Source: a virus | Strand: one strand, 5' to 3' | IMG/VR virus record: IMGVR_UViG_3300046461_000342 | Span: 1-64,000 of that record | Length of the DNA: 64,000 nt | The notes under the pieces: generated by a model | What the model was told of the DNA's origin: nothing | Seen by the model: only the letters and a program-made list of their open reading frames with translations | Database searches by the model: none | In this document: one piece after another, positions 35,401 through 41,796 of the stretch | Layout of the letters: every line of letters starts with the position of its first letter | Numbering within the stretch: position 1 is the stretch's first letter | Program-made: the position numbers and the translations under genes

Positions 35401-35469
35401 GTTACCGCCGAACTGGCCCTGCGCGCAAGCTCTCAAGTTACCGCCAGAATGTGTCCGCGCGCAAGCTCT
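35401..35469. repeat. Two tandem copies of a 33-base unit
   Basis: GTTACCGCC, a variable 11-base middle and GCGCGCAAGCTCT occur at 35401-35433 and again at 35437-35469, a 36-base period. They lie upstream of the minus-strand gene that starts at 35368 and could be operator sites. Confidence 0.6.
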
Positions 35470-35488
35470 TGGCGGCACAACCTTTCGT

Positions 35489-35572
35489 CGCCGCGGTGTA
35501 GAGCCGCACAAAGGAACGCAACTGCCACTGGCCATCGGCCGGTCGACCGAATCAGGCGTGACCTACCGGGGA
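35489..35572 (+). repeat. Copy 1 of an 84-91-base intergenic repeat
   Basis: Nearly identical to 36610-36700. It contains a small hairpin (GCGG-TGTAGAG-CCGC) that includes the GGTGTA motif, then ACTGCCACTGGCC, the palindrome GGTCGACC and AGGCGTGACCTACCGGGGA. The second copy lies just before tRNA-Asn; this copy lies before a tRNA fragment. Confidence 0.8.
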
Positions 35573-35597
35573 TGGAAAGGCGCCACGAAGGCTGGCG

Positions 35598-35628
35598 TGA
35601 AGGTTCAAATCCTTCCGGGGACGCCAGC
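35598..35628 (+). pseudogene. 3' fragment of a tRNA gene
   Basis: GTGAAGG-TTCAAAT-CCTTC followed by CGGGGACGCC matches the T-arm and acceptor 3' half of tRNA-Arg at 34509, but no partner acceptor strand or anticodon arm precedes it. It looks like a remnant left by recombination. Confidence 0.6.
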
Positions 35629-35649
35629 CCTCGTCAGAGTACGCCCCTC

Positions 35650-36063
35650 TCAAAATACGAAGTACGCACTTAGGAATGGCGTGGGTCGCCATTGTTCCCA
35701 GGGCGTGTTGGCCAGGATTGCTAGGCCGAAGTGCGGAGTGACATCGTGGCCGAGACCTATTCCAACGGAGCGAAAGCTTGCGAACGCGTTCAGGTTAGCG
35801 CGGTAAAAGTGGAGCGGCTCAATCATTATTCCGACGTCTCCGGAGTCAAGAAGTCTCCGCCCGTCGACTATGTCGCGAGCGTGGACACCGACAGCAGCTT
35901 TCAAGCGAAGCCCGAACCCGAATTTGTGCTCTGTGTCGGAATGGTGGCTTGGGGTTGATGTTACCTCGGTCGATCCTCCCGTCGCAGCAGGGGTGTTTTC
36001 CTGTGCGTTAGCTGAGAAGGGCGCGATGAGGGCGAATAGTAGAGCGAGACCTATGGTACGCAT
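35650..36063 (-). CDS. Exported small beta-barrel-like protein
   Basis: A 137-residue protein. The ATG at 36063 has GAGG upstream. It begins with a classic signal peptide (MRTIGLALLFALIAPFSANA, cleavage before QE). A Thr/Ser-rich linker follows, then alternating strands (KFGFGLRLKAAVGV, VGIMIEPLHFY, ASFRSVGIGLG, FGLAILANT) that end in the aromatic tail SAYFVF, typical of outer-membrane barrels. A phage product in the host envelope could alter adsorption or act in lysis. It is short for a complete 8-strand barrel. Confidence 0.6.
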   Translation of the reverse strand: MRTIGLALLFALIAPFSANAQENTPAATGGSTEVTSTPSHHSDTEHKFGFGLRLKAAVGVHARDIVDGRRLLDSGDVGIMIEPLHFYRANLNAFASFRSVGIGLGHDVTPHFGLAILANTPWEQWRPTPFLSAYFVF

Positions 36064-36224
36064 GCATAAGGCCTCAAATCAGAGATTTATGGGGTCCACT
36101 CAGGGTCCCGCGCCGGGGTAGTTCGATGGAGGGGTCAGTGTGGGCAAGGGTGCGTTCTGGAAAACGCATCTTGAGCTTGAAGAATGGCCCCTGTGGATTG
36201 TTCCTAGACCGGAAGGTAAAGAAC

Positions 36225-36608
36225 ATGTCCAAGTCAGCAACCGAGTCCTCCGATCCCCGCACCGACACTAGCAAGTCCTTCAACGACTACCTGAAGCGCG
36301 CTGAAGCGGAGTTCCTCGGGGAAGTTGGCAGGATTGTGAATGCCAAGCAGAAGTACTGTACATGTAGGGTCCGCGATGGCATCTCGATGAGTTTCCTCAT
36401 CGTCGAGGGCACGGACATCAGCGACTTCGACTTGAGTGGCTCGGTGTCCCTCACGTTGGCGTCGGCGAACTTCGAGGCGACGGTCCATCTGGACTTCGAT
36501 TCCATGTACAAGCGGAAGGTTCAGCGGTCGCACGCGGCCAAGATCGGCCTCATCACTGTCGACATGGTTGCCGAAATGGTTCTTGAGATTATCGGCGCTC
36601 GCAGGTAG
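36225..36608 (+). CDS. Unknown small protein
   Basis: 127 residues from ATG 36225 (MSKSATESSDPRTD), with GGAAGG upstream; the longer frame from 36126 seems unlikely. A helical start (NDYLKRAEAEFLGEVGRIV) is followed by a beta-rich part (YCTCRVRDGISMSFLIVEG, GSVSLTLASANFEATVHLDF) and a C-terminal helix. No motif is recognised. Confidence 0.55.
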   Translation: MSKSATESSDPRTDTSKSFNDYLKRAEAEFLGEVGRIVNAKQKYCTCRVRDGISMSFLIVEGTDISDFDLSGSVSLTLASANFEATVHLDFDSMYKRKVQRSHAAKIGLITVDMVAEMVLEIIGARR

Positions 36609-36609
36609 G

Positions 36610-36700
36610 CGCCGCGGTGTAGCGCCGCACGAAGGAACGCCACTGCCACTGGCCAGAGGCCAGAGGCCGGTCGACCGAATCAGGCGTGACCTACCGGGGA
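36610..36700 (+). repeat. Copy 2 of the intergenic repeat
   Basis: Matches 35489-35572 with a 7-base insertion in the middle (a doubled AGAGGCC). It ends at CTACCGGGGA, 13 bases before tRNA-Asn. Confidence 0.8.
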
Positions 36701-36713
36701 GAGTCCCGGTTTT

Positions 36714-36804
36714 TCCAGGTTAGCACAACGGTAGTGCGACGGCCTGTTAAGCCGTGTATGGCAGCAATGCCTCGATGGAGGTTCGATTCCTTCACCTGGA
36801 GCCA
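36714..36804 (+). tRNA. tRNA-Asn (GTT) with a long variable arm
   Basis: Acceptor TCCAGGT/ACCTGGA, D-arm GCAC/GTGC, anticodon arm ACGGC-CTGTTAA-GCCGT, T-arm GGAGG-TTCGATT-CCTTC, CCA encoded. The 21-base variable region holds a hairpin GGCA-GCAA-TGCC, unusual because Asn tRNAs have short variable loops. Confidence 0.85.
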
Positions 36805-36845
36805 ATCCTCGCTCTCACTTTCTTTTGGTGTAAGTTCTCTACATG

Positions 36846-36916
36846 GCGGCCGGGGAAGACGGCAATCCGCCGGCCTCATAAGCCGGAGAAACCTGGTTCG
36901 ACTCCAGGGGTTCGCA
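36846..36916 (+). tRNA. tRNA with CAT anticodon (Met or Ile2), imperfect acceptor
   Basis: Anticodon arm CCGGC-CTCATAA-GCCGG and T-arm CCTGG-TTCGACT-CCAGG are perfect, but the acceptor GCGGCCG/GGTTCGC has two mismatches and the D-arm is irregular. It may be partly degenerate. Confidence 0.55.
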
Positions 36917-36943
36917 TCCGAGAGCGTTCACTTCATCAGGCAT

Positions 36944-37016
36944 ACACGCGTAGCTCATTTGGTAGAGCATCTGTCTTGTACACAGAATGTTGCTGGTTCG
37001 ATCCCAGTCGCCCTCG
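36944..37016 (+). tRNA. tRNA-Thr (TGT) with broken acceptor stem
   Basis: D-arm GCTC/GAGC, anticodon arm TCTGT-CTTGTAC-ACAGA and T-arm GCTGG-TTCGATC-CCAGT are good, but only three acceptor pairs form. An outer ATCAGGCA/TGCCTGAT pairing encloses the gene. A second Thr (TGT) gene lies at 44525. Confidence 0.6.
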
Positions 37017-37063
37017 AAAGAGGTTATCCTGCCTGATTCCTCGAGCGCTCTCTATTTTTTCGT

Positions 37064-37255
37064 ATGACCGTCGGCGAGCTCATCCGCATCTTGAGTCAAT
37101 GCACGGACCCTGACCGGCCCGTGACCATCGGTATCAAGAGGCAGAGGTACTCGGCGTCGCTTGATGAGGTCTACCTCAACGCCGAAGGCATCGGGCCGAA
37201 TGGTACCGAGCTCGTGGTGGCGTTGGTCAACTCAGAGGAAGATCTCCCGAACTGA
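37064..37255 (+). CDS. Small conserved-type protein
   Basis: A 63-residue protein MTVGELIRILSQCTDPDRPV.. with alternating strands after an N-terminal helix. The pattern resembles many small phage proteins that start with TVGELI..L and end in acidic residues. The function is unknown and there is no clear ribosome site. Confidence 0.6.
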   Translation: MTVGELIRILSQCTDPDRPVTIGIKRQRYSASLDEVYLNAEGIGPNGTELVVALVNSEEDLPN

Positions 37256-37288
37256 GCTCATCCGCCATGTGCGGAAGGAGCAACGAGG

Positions 37289-37308
37289 CCGTCTCGCGAG
37301 AGGCGGCT
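37289..37308 (+). terminator. GCGA-tetraloop hairpin
   Basis: GCCGTCTC-GCGA-GAGGCGGC (8-base stem, G2-G7 mismatch tolerant) is followed by TTT and lies between the small gene and tRNA-Ile. A short T tract makes this a weak terminator or processing hairpin. Confidence 0.45.
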
Positions 37309-37315
37309 TTAGCCA

Positions 37316-37388
37316 CGGCCGTTATAACTAGGGTTTAGTTTGCCACGCTGATAACGTGGAGAAAGAGGTTCAACTCCTCTACGGCCGA
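37316..37388 (+). tRNA. tRNA-Ile (GAT)
   Basis: Acceptor CGGCCGT/ACGGCCG, D-arm AACT/AGTT, anticodon arm CCACG-CTGATAA-CGTGG, T-arm AGAGG-TTCAACT-CCTCT. Confidence 0.92.
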
Positions 37389-37410
37389 CCGAGAATGTTG
37401 TGACGAGTAT

Positions 37411-37487
37411 CTAGATGTAGCACAGCCTGGTAGTGCGCACCGTTTGGGGCGGTGAGGCCGTGGGTTCGAATCCCTCCATCTAGACCA
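37411..37487 (+). tRNA. tRNA-Pro (TGG)
   Basis: Acceptor CTAGATG/CATCTAG, anticodon arm CACCG-TTTGGGG-CGGTG, T-arm GTGGG-TTCGAAT-CCCTC, encoded CCA. Confidence 0.9.
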
Positions 37488-37488
37488 A

Positions 37489-37563
37489 CGAGCTGTAGTC
37501 AATCGGTATGACGCCTGTTTCGGGAACAGGAGGCAGCGGGTTCAATTCCCGCCAGCTCGACCA
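37489..37563 (+). tRNA. tRNA-Pro (CGG)
   Basis: Acceptor CGAGCTG/CAGCTCG, anticodon arm CCTGT-TTCGGGA-ACAGG, T-arm GCGGG-TTCAATT-CCCGC, encoded CCA. It starts two bases after the previous tRNA. Confidence 0.92.
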
Positions 37564-37586
37564 ACCACGTCCAGCACCAAAGCCGC

Positions 37587-37641
37587 GTAAGTCGTTCTAA
37601 GAACGTTGCGGTTACTCTGGGTAAGTCGTCCTCTGGACGTT
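37587..37641 (+). ncRNA. Tandem hairpins with compensatory changes
   Basis: GTAAGTCGTTCTAAGAACGTT (37587-37607) and GTAAGTCGTCCTCTGGACGTT (37621-37641) are two copies of one hairpin. The stem CGTTC/GAACG in one is CGTCC/GGACG in the other, so pairing is kept while sequence changed. They lie between tRNA-Pro and tRNA-Trp. Confidence 0.55.
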
Positions 37642-37662
37642 CCAGCGGTGCCCGTGGGTTTT

Positions 37663-37731
37663 ACGTCGCGGGCTAAGGTAGCCAAGCAGATTCCAAATCT
37701 GCAGGACAGCGTTCGATTCGCTGGCGGCGTG
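37663..37731 (+). tRNA. tRNA-Trp (CCA)
   Basis: Acceptor ACGTCGC/GCGGCGT, D-arm GGCT/AGCC, anticodon arm GCAGA-TTCCAAA-TCTGC, T-arm CAGCG-TTCGATT-CGCTG. Confidence 0.9.
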
Positions 37732-37851
37732 CCGAGAACCACCTACGTGAGAGATAGGCCCGAGAGTGCCGGGTGCGGCCCGAACAAATCAGTAGGCAAC
37801 CGCATATTTTGGTTTCCGCCGCGGCCGGCATGGGACGGCGGGAGTTCTCGG
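37732..37851 (+). ncRNA. Structured 120-base element
   Basis: CCGAGAAC at the left pairs with GTTCTCGG at the right. Inner pairs include CCTA/TAGG and CCGCC/GGCGG. No coding frame or tRNA arms are present. It directly follows tRNA-Trp and ends about 25 bases before the ATG of the next gene. Confidence 0.45.
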
Positions 37852-37876
37852 TGTACCAAGGTCCAAAGGACGACCG

Positions 37877-38491
37877 ATGGCTTACCAAATCACTAAGAAT
37901 GTGCCCGGGGGCTTCCCGGCCCTCACTACCTCTTGGCCAAACATCGAGGTTCTTGAGGCGCAGATCGGTGCGGCCATTACCAGTGCCAAGTGCGTGAGCA
38001 CTTTTTCCACTGTGGCGACTGGGACCCTCGTCCTTCAGTTCAACGTTACCCCGAGCGCTGCAGATCTGACCGCCATCGACAATGTCTGTAATACTCACAC
38101 TGGTGTCGGGTACGTGCGTGGAGCTCAGACGTTGTTTTCGGAGGGCGTTCAAACGGAGCCGGGCACGACTTACGTTACCAAGGCTACGCTGCAGTCAGGG
38201 CTTCTGGCAGGCGGAAACTATCTGGTCTCCTTTTACAGCGAGCTAGCCGTCGTGACCGCGGATTCAACATCAGGGGTCTCGGCTAGAATCTTGTGGGCGG
38301 GGGTGGAGCGGGCTGAAAGCTCCAACAACCTGACTTTCTACACTTCTTTTTCTGGGTCTGTTATCTTGGCGGCTAACGCACTCGACGCACCTTCGCTTGT
38401 GCTGCAGCTGCGCAGAGTGGGAACGGCGAATACGGCTCAGGTCCGCCGTATCCGCTTCGCAATCGCTCCGATAGAGAGCCCCGTGACTTGA
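37877..38491 (+). CDS. Probable virion or fibre-tip protein
   Basis: A 204-residue protein. The ATG at 37877 has AAGGA upstream. The N-terminus (MAYQITKNVPGGFPALTTSWPNIEVLEAQIG) is followed by beta-rich Ser/Thr/Ala sequence that ends in AQVRRIRFAIAP, similar in style to the C-terminal domain of fibre 3 (RLIRFENTAS). It is probably a trimeric tip domain encoded on its own, away from the late cluster. The function is inferred from composition. Confidence 0.5.
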   Translation: MAYQITKNVPGGFPALTTSWPNIEVLEAQIGAAITSAKCVSTFSTVATGTLVLQFNVTPSAADLTAIDNVCNTHTGVGYVRGAQTLFSEGVQTEPGTTYVTKATLQSGLLAGGNYLVSFYSELAVVTADSTSGVSARILWAGVERAESSNNLTFYTSFSGSVILAANALDAPSLVLQLRRVGTANTAQVRRIRFAIAPIESPVT

Positions 38492-38512
38492 GCGTGATCG
38501 CCTTATGATTCT

Positions 38513-38586
38513 GCCCGTGTCGCCTCAATGGTGAGGCACCGCACTCGTACCGCGGACTTCGGTGGGTTCGATCCCCATCACGGGCT
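38513..38586 (+). tRNA. tRNA-Thr (CGT)
   Basis: Acceptor GCCCGTG/CACGGGC, D-arm GCCTC/GAGGC, anticodon loop CTCGTAC with an A-C closing pair, T-arm GTGGG-TTCGATC-CCCAT. Confidence 0.85.
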
Positions 38587-38590
38587 CTAT

Positions 38591-38668
38591 GGGTTGTGAG
38601 CTAGTACGGTTATTCAGCGACCGCCTGAAGAGCGGTAGAACCGGGTTCGACTCCTGGACAACCCACCA
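38591..38668 (+). tRNA. tRNA-Phe (GAA)
   Basis: Acceptor GGGTTGT/ACAACCC, anticodon arm ACCGC-CTGAAGA-GCGGT, T-arm CCGGG-TTCGACT-CCTGG, encoded CCA. Confidence 0.9.
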
Positions 38669-38673
38669 CACGC

Positions 38674-38865
38674 CTAGTTCGAAGCTGGCGGCAGTTTGAC
38701 CGCACGTTTACGTCCGACCGAGCTCGAATGGTCGAGGCTGATCCAAGTGGCGAGAAAATAGTTCACCCAGCCAAGTGCCTCGGTTACCTCTTTGGCTCCG
38801 GCTTCTAAAGAGGCGAAGGTTCGTACAAGCAAGGTGCAAGTGAGGGCAGTCATGCGTGGCTTCAT
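38674..38865 (-). CDS. Small unknown protein, minus strand
   Basis: A 63-residue protein from ATG 38865, with AGGAG at the right distance. It reads MKPRMTALTCTLLVRTFASLEAGAKEVTEALGWVNYFLATW and has a basic end. It is possibly amphipathic. No family is recognised. Confidence 0.55.
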   Translation of the reverse strand: MKPRMTALTCTLLVRTFASLEAGAKEVTEALGWVNYFLATWISLDHSSSVGRKRAVKLPPASN

Positions 38866-38957
38866 GGCGACTCCTGTTCGGTTTGCGTGACCCTGCGAAT
38901 ACAATCGGGCGCCGGTGAATGTTCAAGCGCCTGCATGATGTAGGTTGCAGGTTACAT

Positions 38958-39031
38958 GCCCCCATCGTCTACGTTGGTTAGGATACGTCATTCTCAGTGA
39001 CGTGAACGGGGATCGTCGCCCCGTGGGGGTG
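38958..39031 (+). tRNA. tRNA-Glu (CTC)
   Basis: Acceptor GCCCCCA/TGGGGGT, anticodon arm CGTCA-TTCTCAG-TGACG, T-arm CGGGG-ATCGTCG-CCCCG. The T-loop starts ATC. Confidence 0.88.
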
Positions 39032-39158
39032 CCGGTTCGTGACACAGGCTTTAAGAATACGCGGCGACCTTCTAAGTCGTAGTGGCGGCGCTCGCTTGAT
39101 CAACGAGGTTTGCGCCCGGCTGCGAGGCTTGCGTTCTATGCCGCCGTCACGGACCTCT

Positions 39159-39230
39159 GCACACGTCGTCTAATGGTAGGACCCTTGGTTTTCACCCAGG
39201 ATAATGCCCGTTCGAGTCGGGTCGTGTGCG
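39159..39230 (+). tRNA. tRNA-Glu (TTC)
   Basis: Acceptor GCACACG/CGTGTGC, anticodon loop TTTTCAC between CTTGG and CCAGG, T-arm GCCCG-TTCGAGT-CGGGT. The preceding gap 39032-39158 holds a stem-loop like an Arg (TCT) anticodon arm but no full tRNA. Confidence 0.9.
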
Positions 39231-39246
39231 CCAGCTGTGCCGGGAG

Positions 39247-39414
39247 TCAACGCCTTCGAATCCAGTCATCCCACTCTTCGGCTTCAGAATAGTAGGGAAC
39301 CTCGATCGGCTTGGCTTCGTTGGGGTCGCAATCGCAGGCAAGGACAGGCCGGCCTTCCGGGTGTTCATCGTGATGGACGCCGGCGCCGCAACTAGAGCAA
39401 ACGAAATGAGTCAT
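39247..39414 (-). CDS. Small zinc-ribbon protein
   Basis: A 55-residue protein from ATG 39414 with AGGG upstream. CSSCG near the start and CDCD about 20 residues later give a four-Cys zinc ribbon; the rest is acidic and ends EEWDDWIRRR. It may act as a transcription or nucleic-acid adaptor. The exact role is unknown. Confidence 0.6.
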   Translation of the reverse strand: MTHFVCSSCGAGVHHDEHPEGRPVLACDCDPNEAKPIEVPYYSEAEEWDDWIRRR

Positions 39415-39686
39415 GAGAGCCCTTCTTATGAGCGGGCTCACCAGAGGATTACGGCGCGTAGGGTGCCTCCCTGCCCGCGCCAGAAGCAGCGCACAGAGCG
39501 CAATGACCACCAGCCGAGCCGGGGGCTTGGCGAATGGGCGTCCGCTAGGGGACGCGGTGGGAAAACCTAGCGCTTTTCACTCGAGATGTAGGTGCAAAAT
39601 AGTCTGGCAAATAGTCTGCAATAGATCTTCATAGATTGGGACGTTGCCCACTAACTGCCATAGGCTTCTTATGTCACGTTCTAGAC

Positions 39687-40760
39687 ATGACCTACGACTT
39701 TCGAGTGCGCACCGCCAGCAGCAAGAAACCTCTGTACGGACACGATAGCCCTCAGAACGCTTATGTGATCGACGACTATCCTAGTGGCTTCAAAGCCAGG
39801 TGCCGCAAGCGTGTATGGCTAGAGTTCAAGGCGAGGCAGGGCTTTCGCCTTGTCGAGCAGACTTCGAAGGCGTGGTATCCGGGTGGTGAGCCTGAGAAGG
39901 ATGCCGCGTTGAGCTGGAACAAACCCAAGGCCAGTACGTATGCGGGTGTGGCAGGGTGTCTGTATCTGGATGCACAAGACCACGTTCAGTGGGCTGGTCT
40001 TACCGGGTACTCGAATGCCTCTGCTGTCTCGGAGTTCATGAAAGAGTTTCCGAAGGCTGACTTTGATGGGATCAAGGCGCTGGTATTTGCGCAGACCAAG
40101 CACCTGGTAGCCCAACTGAAGGGGGCGACTTGGGTCATCAACGGGGAGCCGAAGCCAGCGTCGATGCACGAGCTCGGCGAGGCGCGCAAGGAATTGGAAA
40201 CTTGGTCGGCGATCGGCAAGGAAGTTGGGCTGAAGGCCGCGCCGCTTGTGCAGGACCTGATCGATGGCAAGGTCGCTCCGACGGTTGTCGATCCCGAAGA
40301 GATGAAAGCAAAGATGAAGGTCGAGCAGGAGGAGGCCGCGGCGGCGAAGGCTGAAGAGGTCAAGAAGACTCCCGGCGCGATGAGCTTCAACAAGTTCGCC
40401 GATTGGCTCGAATCGAAGGTCAAGGTCAAGGGTGACGCAGAGTTTACGATCGACCGGTCGGAGCACCAGCTCGGTGGAAGTGGGGCGCTGTACTGCAAAC
40501 TCTTCATCAAAGATAAGGGCCGCCTGCAGTTCACCATTGCTGGGTTTGATCGGAAGGATCGCGACCAGGCGGTGGTCAAGGTCAAGGTCGAGCAGTTCAC
40601 GAACTTCTTCGGCGGTGACCGCGCCAAGACATTGCTCCGCGCCAAGTCAGGCACGCCCGCCAAGATTGCGGAGTATCTGGCAGCGCATCTCAACAAGGTG
40701 TTGAGTGAGGCCGGTGAGGAGAAGACGGCGTCATCAGCGTTATTCGACTACTCCTTTTGA
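39687..40760 (+). CDS. Unknown protein with MTYDFR N-terminus
   Basis: 357 residues from ATG 39687. The first six residues, MTYDFR, are the same as in the J-domain gene at 41797. Residues 1-130 contain a Trp- and Tyr-rich domain. A helical Ala/Glu/Lys stretch (EEMKAKMKVEQEEAAAAKAEEV) sits near residues 205-230. The C-terminal 130 residues (FADWLESKVKVKGDAEFTIDRSEHQLGGSGALYCKLFIKDKGRLQFTI) look like a compact alpha/beta domain. No family is known. It may be a virion or host-takeover protein. Confidence 0.65.
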   Translation: MTYDFRVRTASSKKPLYGHDSPQNAYVIDDYPSGFKARCRKRVWLEFKARQGFRLVEQTSKAWYPGGEPEKDAALSWNKPKASTYAGVAGCLYLDAQDHVQWAGLTGYSNASAVSEFMKEFPKADFDGIKALVFAQTKHLVAQLKGATWVINGEPKPASMHELGEARKELETWSAIGKEVGLKAAPLVQDLIDGKVAPTVVDPEEMKAKMKVEQEEAAAAKAEEVKKTPGAMSFNKFADWLESKVKVKGDAEFTIDRSEHQLGGSGALYCKLFIKDKGRLQFTIAGFDRKDRDQAVVKVKVEQFTNFFGGDRAKTLLRAKSGTPAKIAEYLAAHLNKVLSEAGEEKTASSALFDYSF

Positions 40761-40776
40761 GTAGTGGCAGTAGTTT

Positions 40777-40847
40777 CGCGGGTATAGTTCAACGGTCGAA
40801 CGCATGCTTGCCAAGCATGAGGTGAGGGTTCAATTCCCTCTACCCGC
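40777..40847 (+). tRNA. tRNA-Gly (GCC)
   Basis: Acceptor GCGGGTA/TACCCGC, D-arm GTTC/GAAC, anticodon arm CATGC-TTGCCAA-GCATG, T-arm GAGGG-TTCAATT-CCCTC. Confidence 0.92.
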
Positions 40848-40882
40848 ACTGCGGCACCCTAGTGGTGTAGCTCGCTGAGGTG

Positions 40883-40946
40883 CTGCCACGTCGCCAAAGA
40901 GTTGCCCAGCTCCGCCGAGTACCTGGGTCGAACGACGGCGCGGCAG
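40883..40946 (+). ncRNA. Structured element before an expanded tRNA-like gene
   Basis: CTGCC/GGCAG closes a unit that contains GTCGCC with GGCG and CCCAG with CTGGG. No gene or tRNA arm is present. It lies between tRNA-Gly and the expanded tRNA-like gene. Confidence 0.4.
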
Positions 40947-40964
40947 TCAGGGACTCGGTCCATT

Positions 40965-41098
40965 GGGGGGTTGGGGGTTGGCCCCACTTCGACGGTAAAT
41001 CGAAAGCATCGACCAGCACCGCACACTCGTTTTCGGCAGTCGTCGGGAACCCTTTCGGGTGCTTTCAAGCATAGAAGGTTCGACTCCTTCATCCCCCA
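40965..41098 (+). tRNA. tRNA-like gene with about 70-base variable-region insert
   Basis: Acceptor GGGGGGT/ATCCCCC, D-like GGGG-TTGG-CCCC, stem TTCGA/TCGAA with loop CGGTAAA (GTA anticodon position, G in place of U33) and T-arm GAAGG-TTCGACT-CCTTC are all present. Between the anticodon arm and the T-arm lies a structured insert (AAAGCA/TGCTTT at 41003-41065 with inner hairpins). An HNH endonuclease gene begins seven bases after its end. Confidence 0.55.
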
Positions 41099-41104
41099 CT
41101 AACG

Positions 41105-41611
41105 ATGACAAGGGTCTGTAGAGTTTGTCAGGTTGAGAAGCCGTTGTCCGGCTTTGACCTTTCGTCCTCTGGGTACCGACGGAGGACGTGTAGCAATTGC
41201 CGTACGCAGCGCAAAAGGGCTCTCCATCCGGAGGCGCGAAGCAAAAAAGATGCTCGGTACAGAGCTAACCATCCTGTTGTGGTTCTGGTTACGGATTCTA
41301 GAAGTTCTGACAAGAAGCGCGGTAGGCCGGGTAACGATCTGAATCGCGATTTTGTGGCCGCGTTGATTAGGCAGGGGTGCTGCTATTGTGGTGAGACCGA
41401 GATGCGGATCACTCTTGACCGTATCGACAACTCGCTGGCGCATACTCGAGCCAACGTCCTGCCCGCCTGCTTGAGATGTAACTATATGCGGGGATCCATG
41501 CCCTACGAAGCTTGGTTGCATCTCGTCCCAGCCGTCCGCCAGGCGCGAGAGTTTGGGCTCTTTGGGGCTTGGCGATCGCAGCCTTTCAATCGACGCGTTG
41601 ACTTGACCTAG
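41105..41611 (+). CDS. HNH endonuclease
   Basis: A 168-residue protein from ATG 41105. N-terminal CRVCQVEKPLSGF...CSNCR is a zinc-finger pair common in phage HNH proteins. CCYCGETEMRITLDRIDNSLAHTRANVLPACLRCNYMRG carries the HNH core: D-R-I-D in place of the first His, Asn in HTRANV, and the Cys pairs that hold zinc. Such genes are often homing endonucleases. Here it starts seven bases after an expanded tRNA-like gene, which may be its target or its carrier. Confidence 0.8.
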   Translation: MTRVCRVCQVEKPLSGFDLSSSGYRRRTCSNCRTQRKRALHPEARSKKDARYRANHPVVVLVTDSRSSDKKRGRPGNDLNRDFVAALIRQGCCYCGETEMRITLDRIDNSLAHTRANVLPACLRCNYMRGSMPYEAWLHLVPAVRQAREFGLFGAWRSQPFNRRVDLT

Positions 41612-41682
41612 TCCTGCTTCGCTGCGGCGCTTCCAAATTACGCAACAGGCTGCGGCCCTCCACCGCTTTTCTATTGTTGGAT

Positions 41683-41698
41683 CGACCTGAACAGGTCG
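41683..41698. repeat. 16-base palindrome
   Basis: CGACCTG-AA-CAGGTCG lies in the 185-base gap between the HNH and J-domain genes, 13 bases before a GGTGTA motif. It may be an operator or a weak terminator. Confidence 0.4.
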
Positions 41699-41796
41699 AG
41701 CTCTGCGCGCTCCGGTGTAGCGCTAGAGCTCAACCTGGGGAGTCGGGCGCGCCACCCCTTCTTTGGCCGCCTACTGCGCTTCTGAGGCTCCAACGT

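Noticed and set aside
35401-35469. Short direct repeats considered as a CRISPR array
   Set aside because: Only two units with an 11-base variable middle inside the repeat and no spacers; no CRISPR is seen anywhere in the window.
36754-37113. Plus-strand 119-residue frame across three tRNA genes
   Set aside because: It is a chance frame through tRNA sequence.
39032-39150. A stem-loop GCGAC-CTTCTAA-GTCGT that looks like an Arg (TCT) anticodon arm
   Set aside because: No acceptor, D-arm or TTC-type T-arm could be placed around it; a full Arg (TCT) gene exists at 56058.
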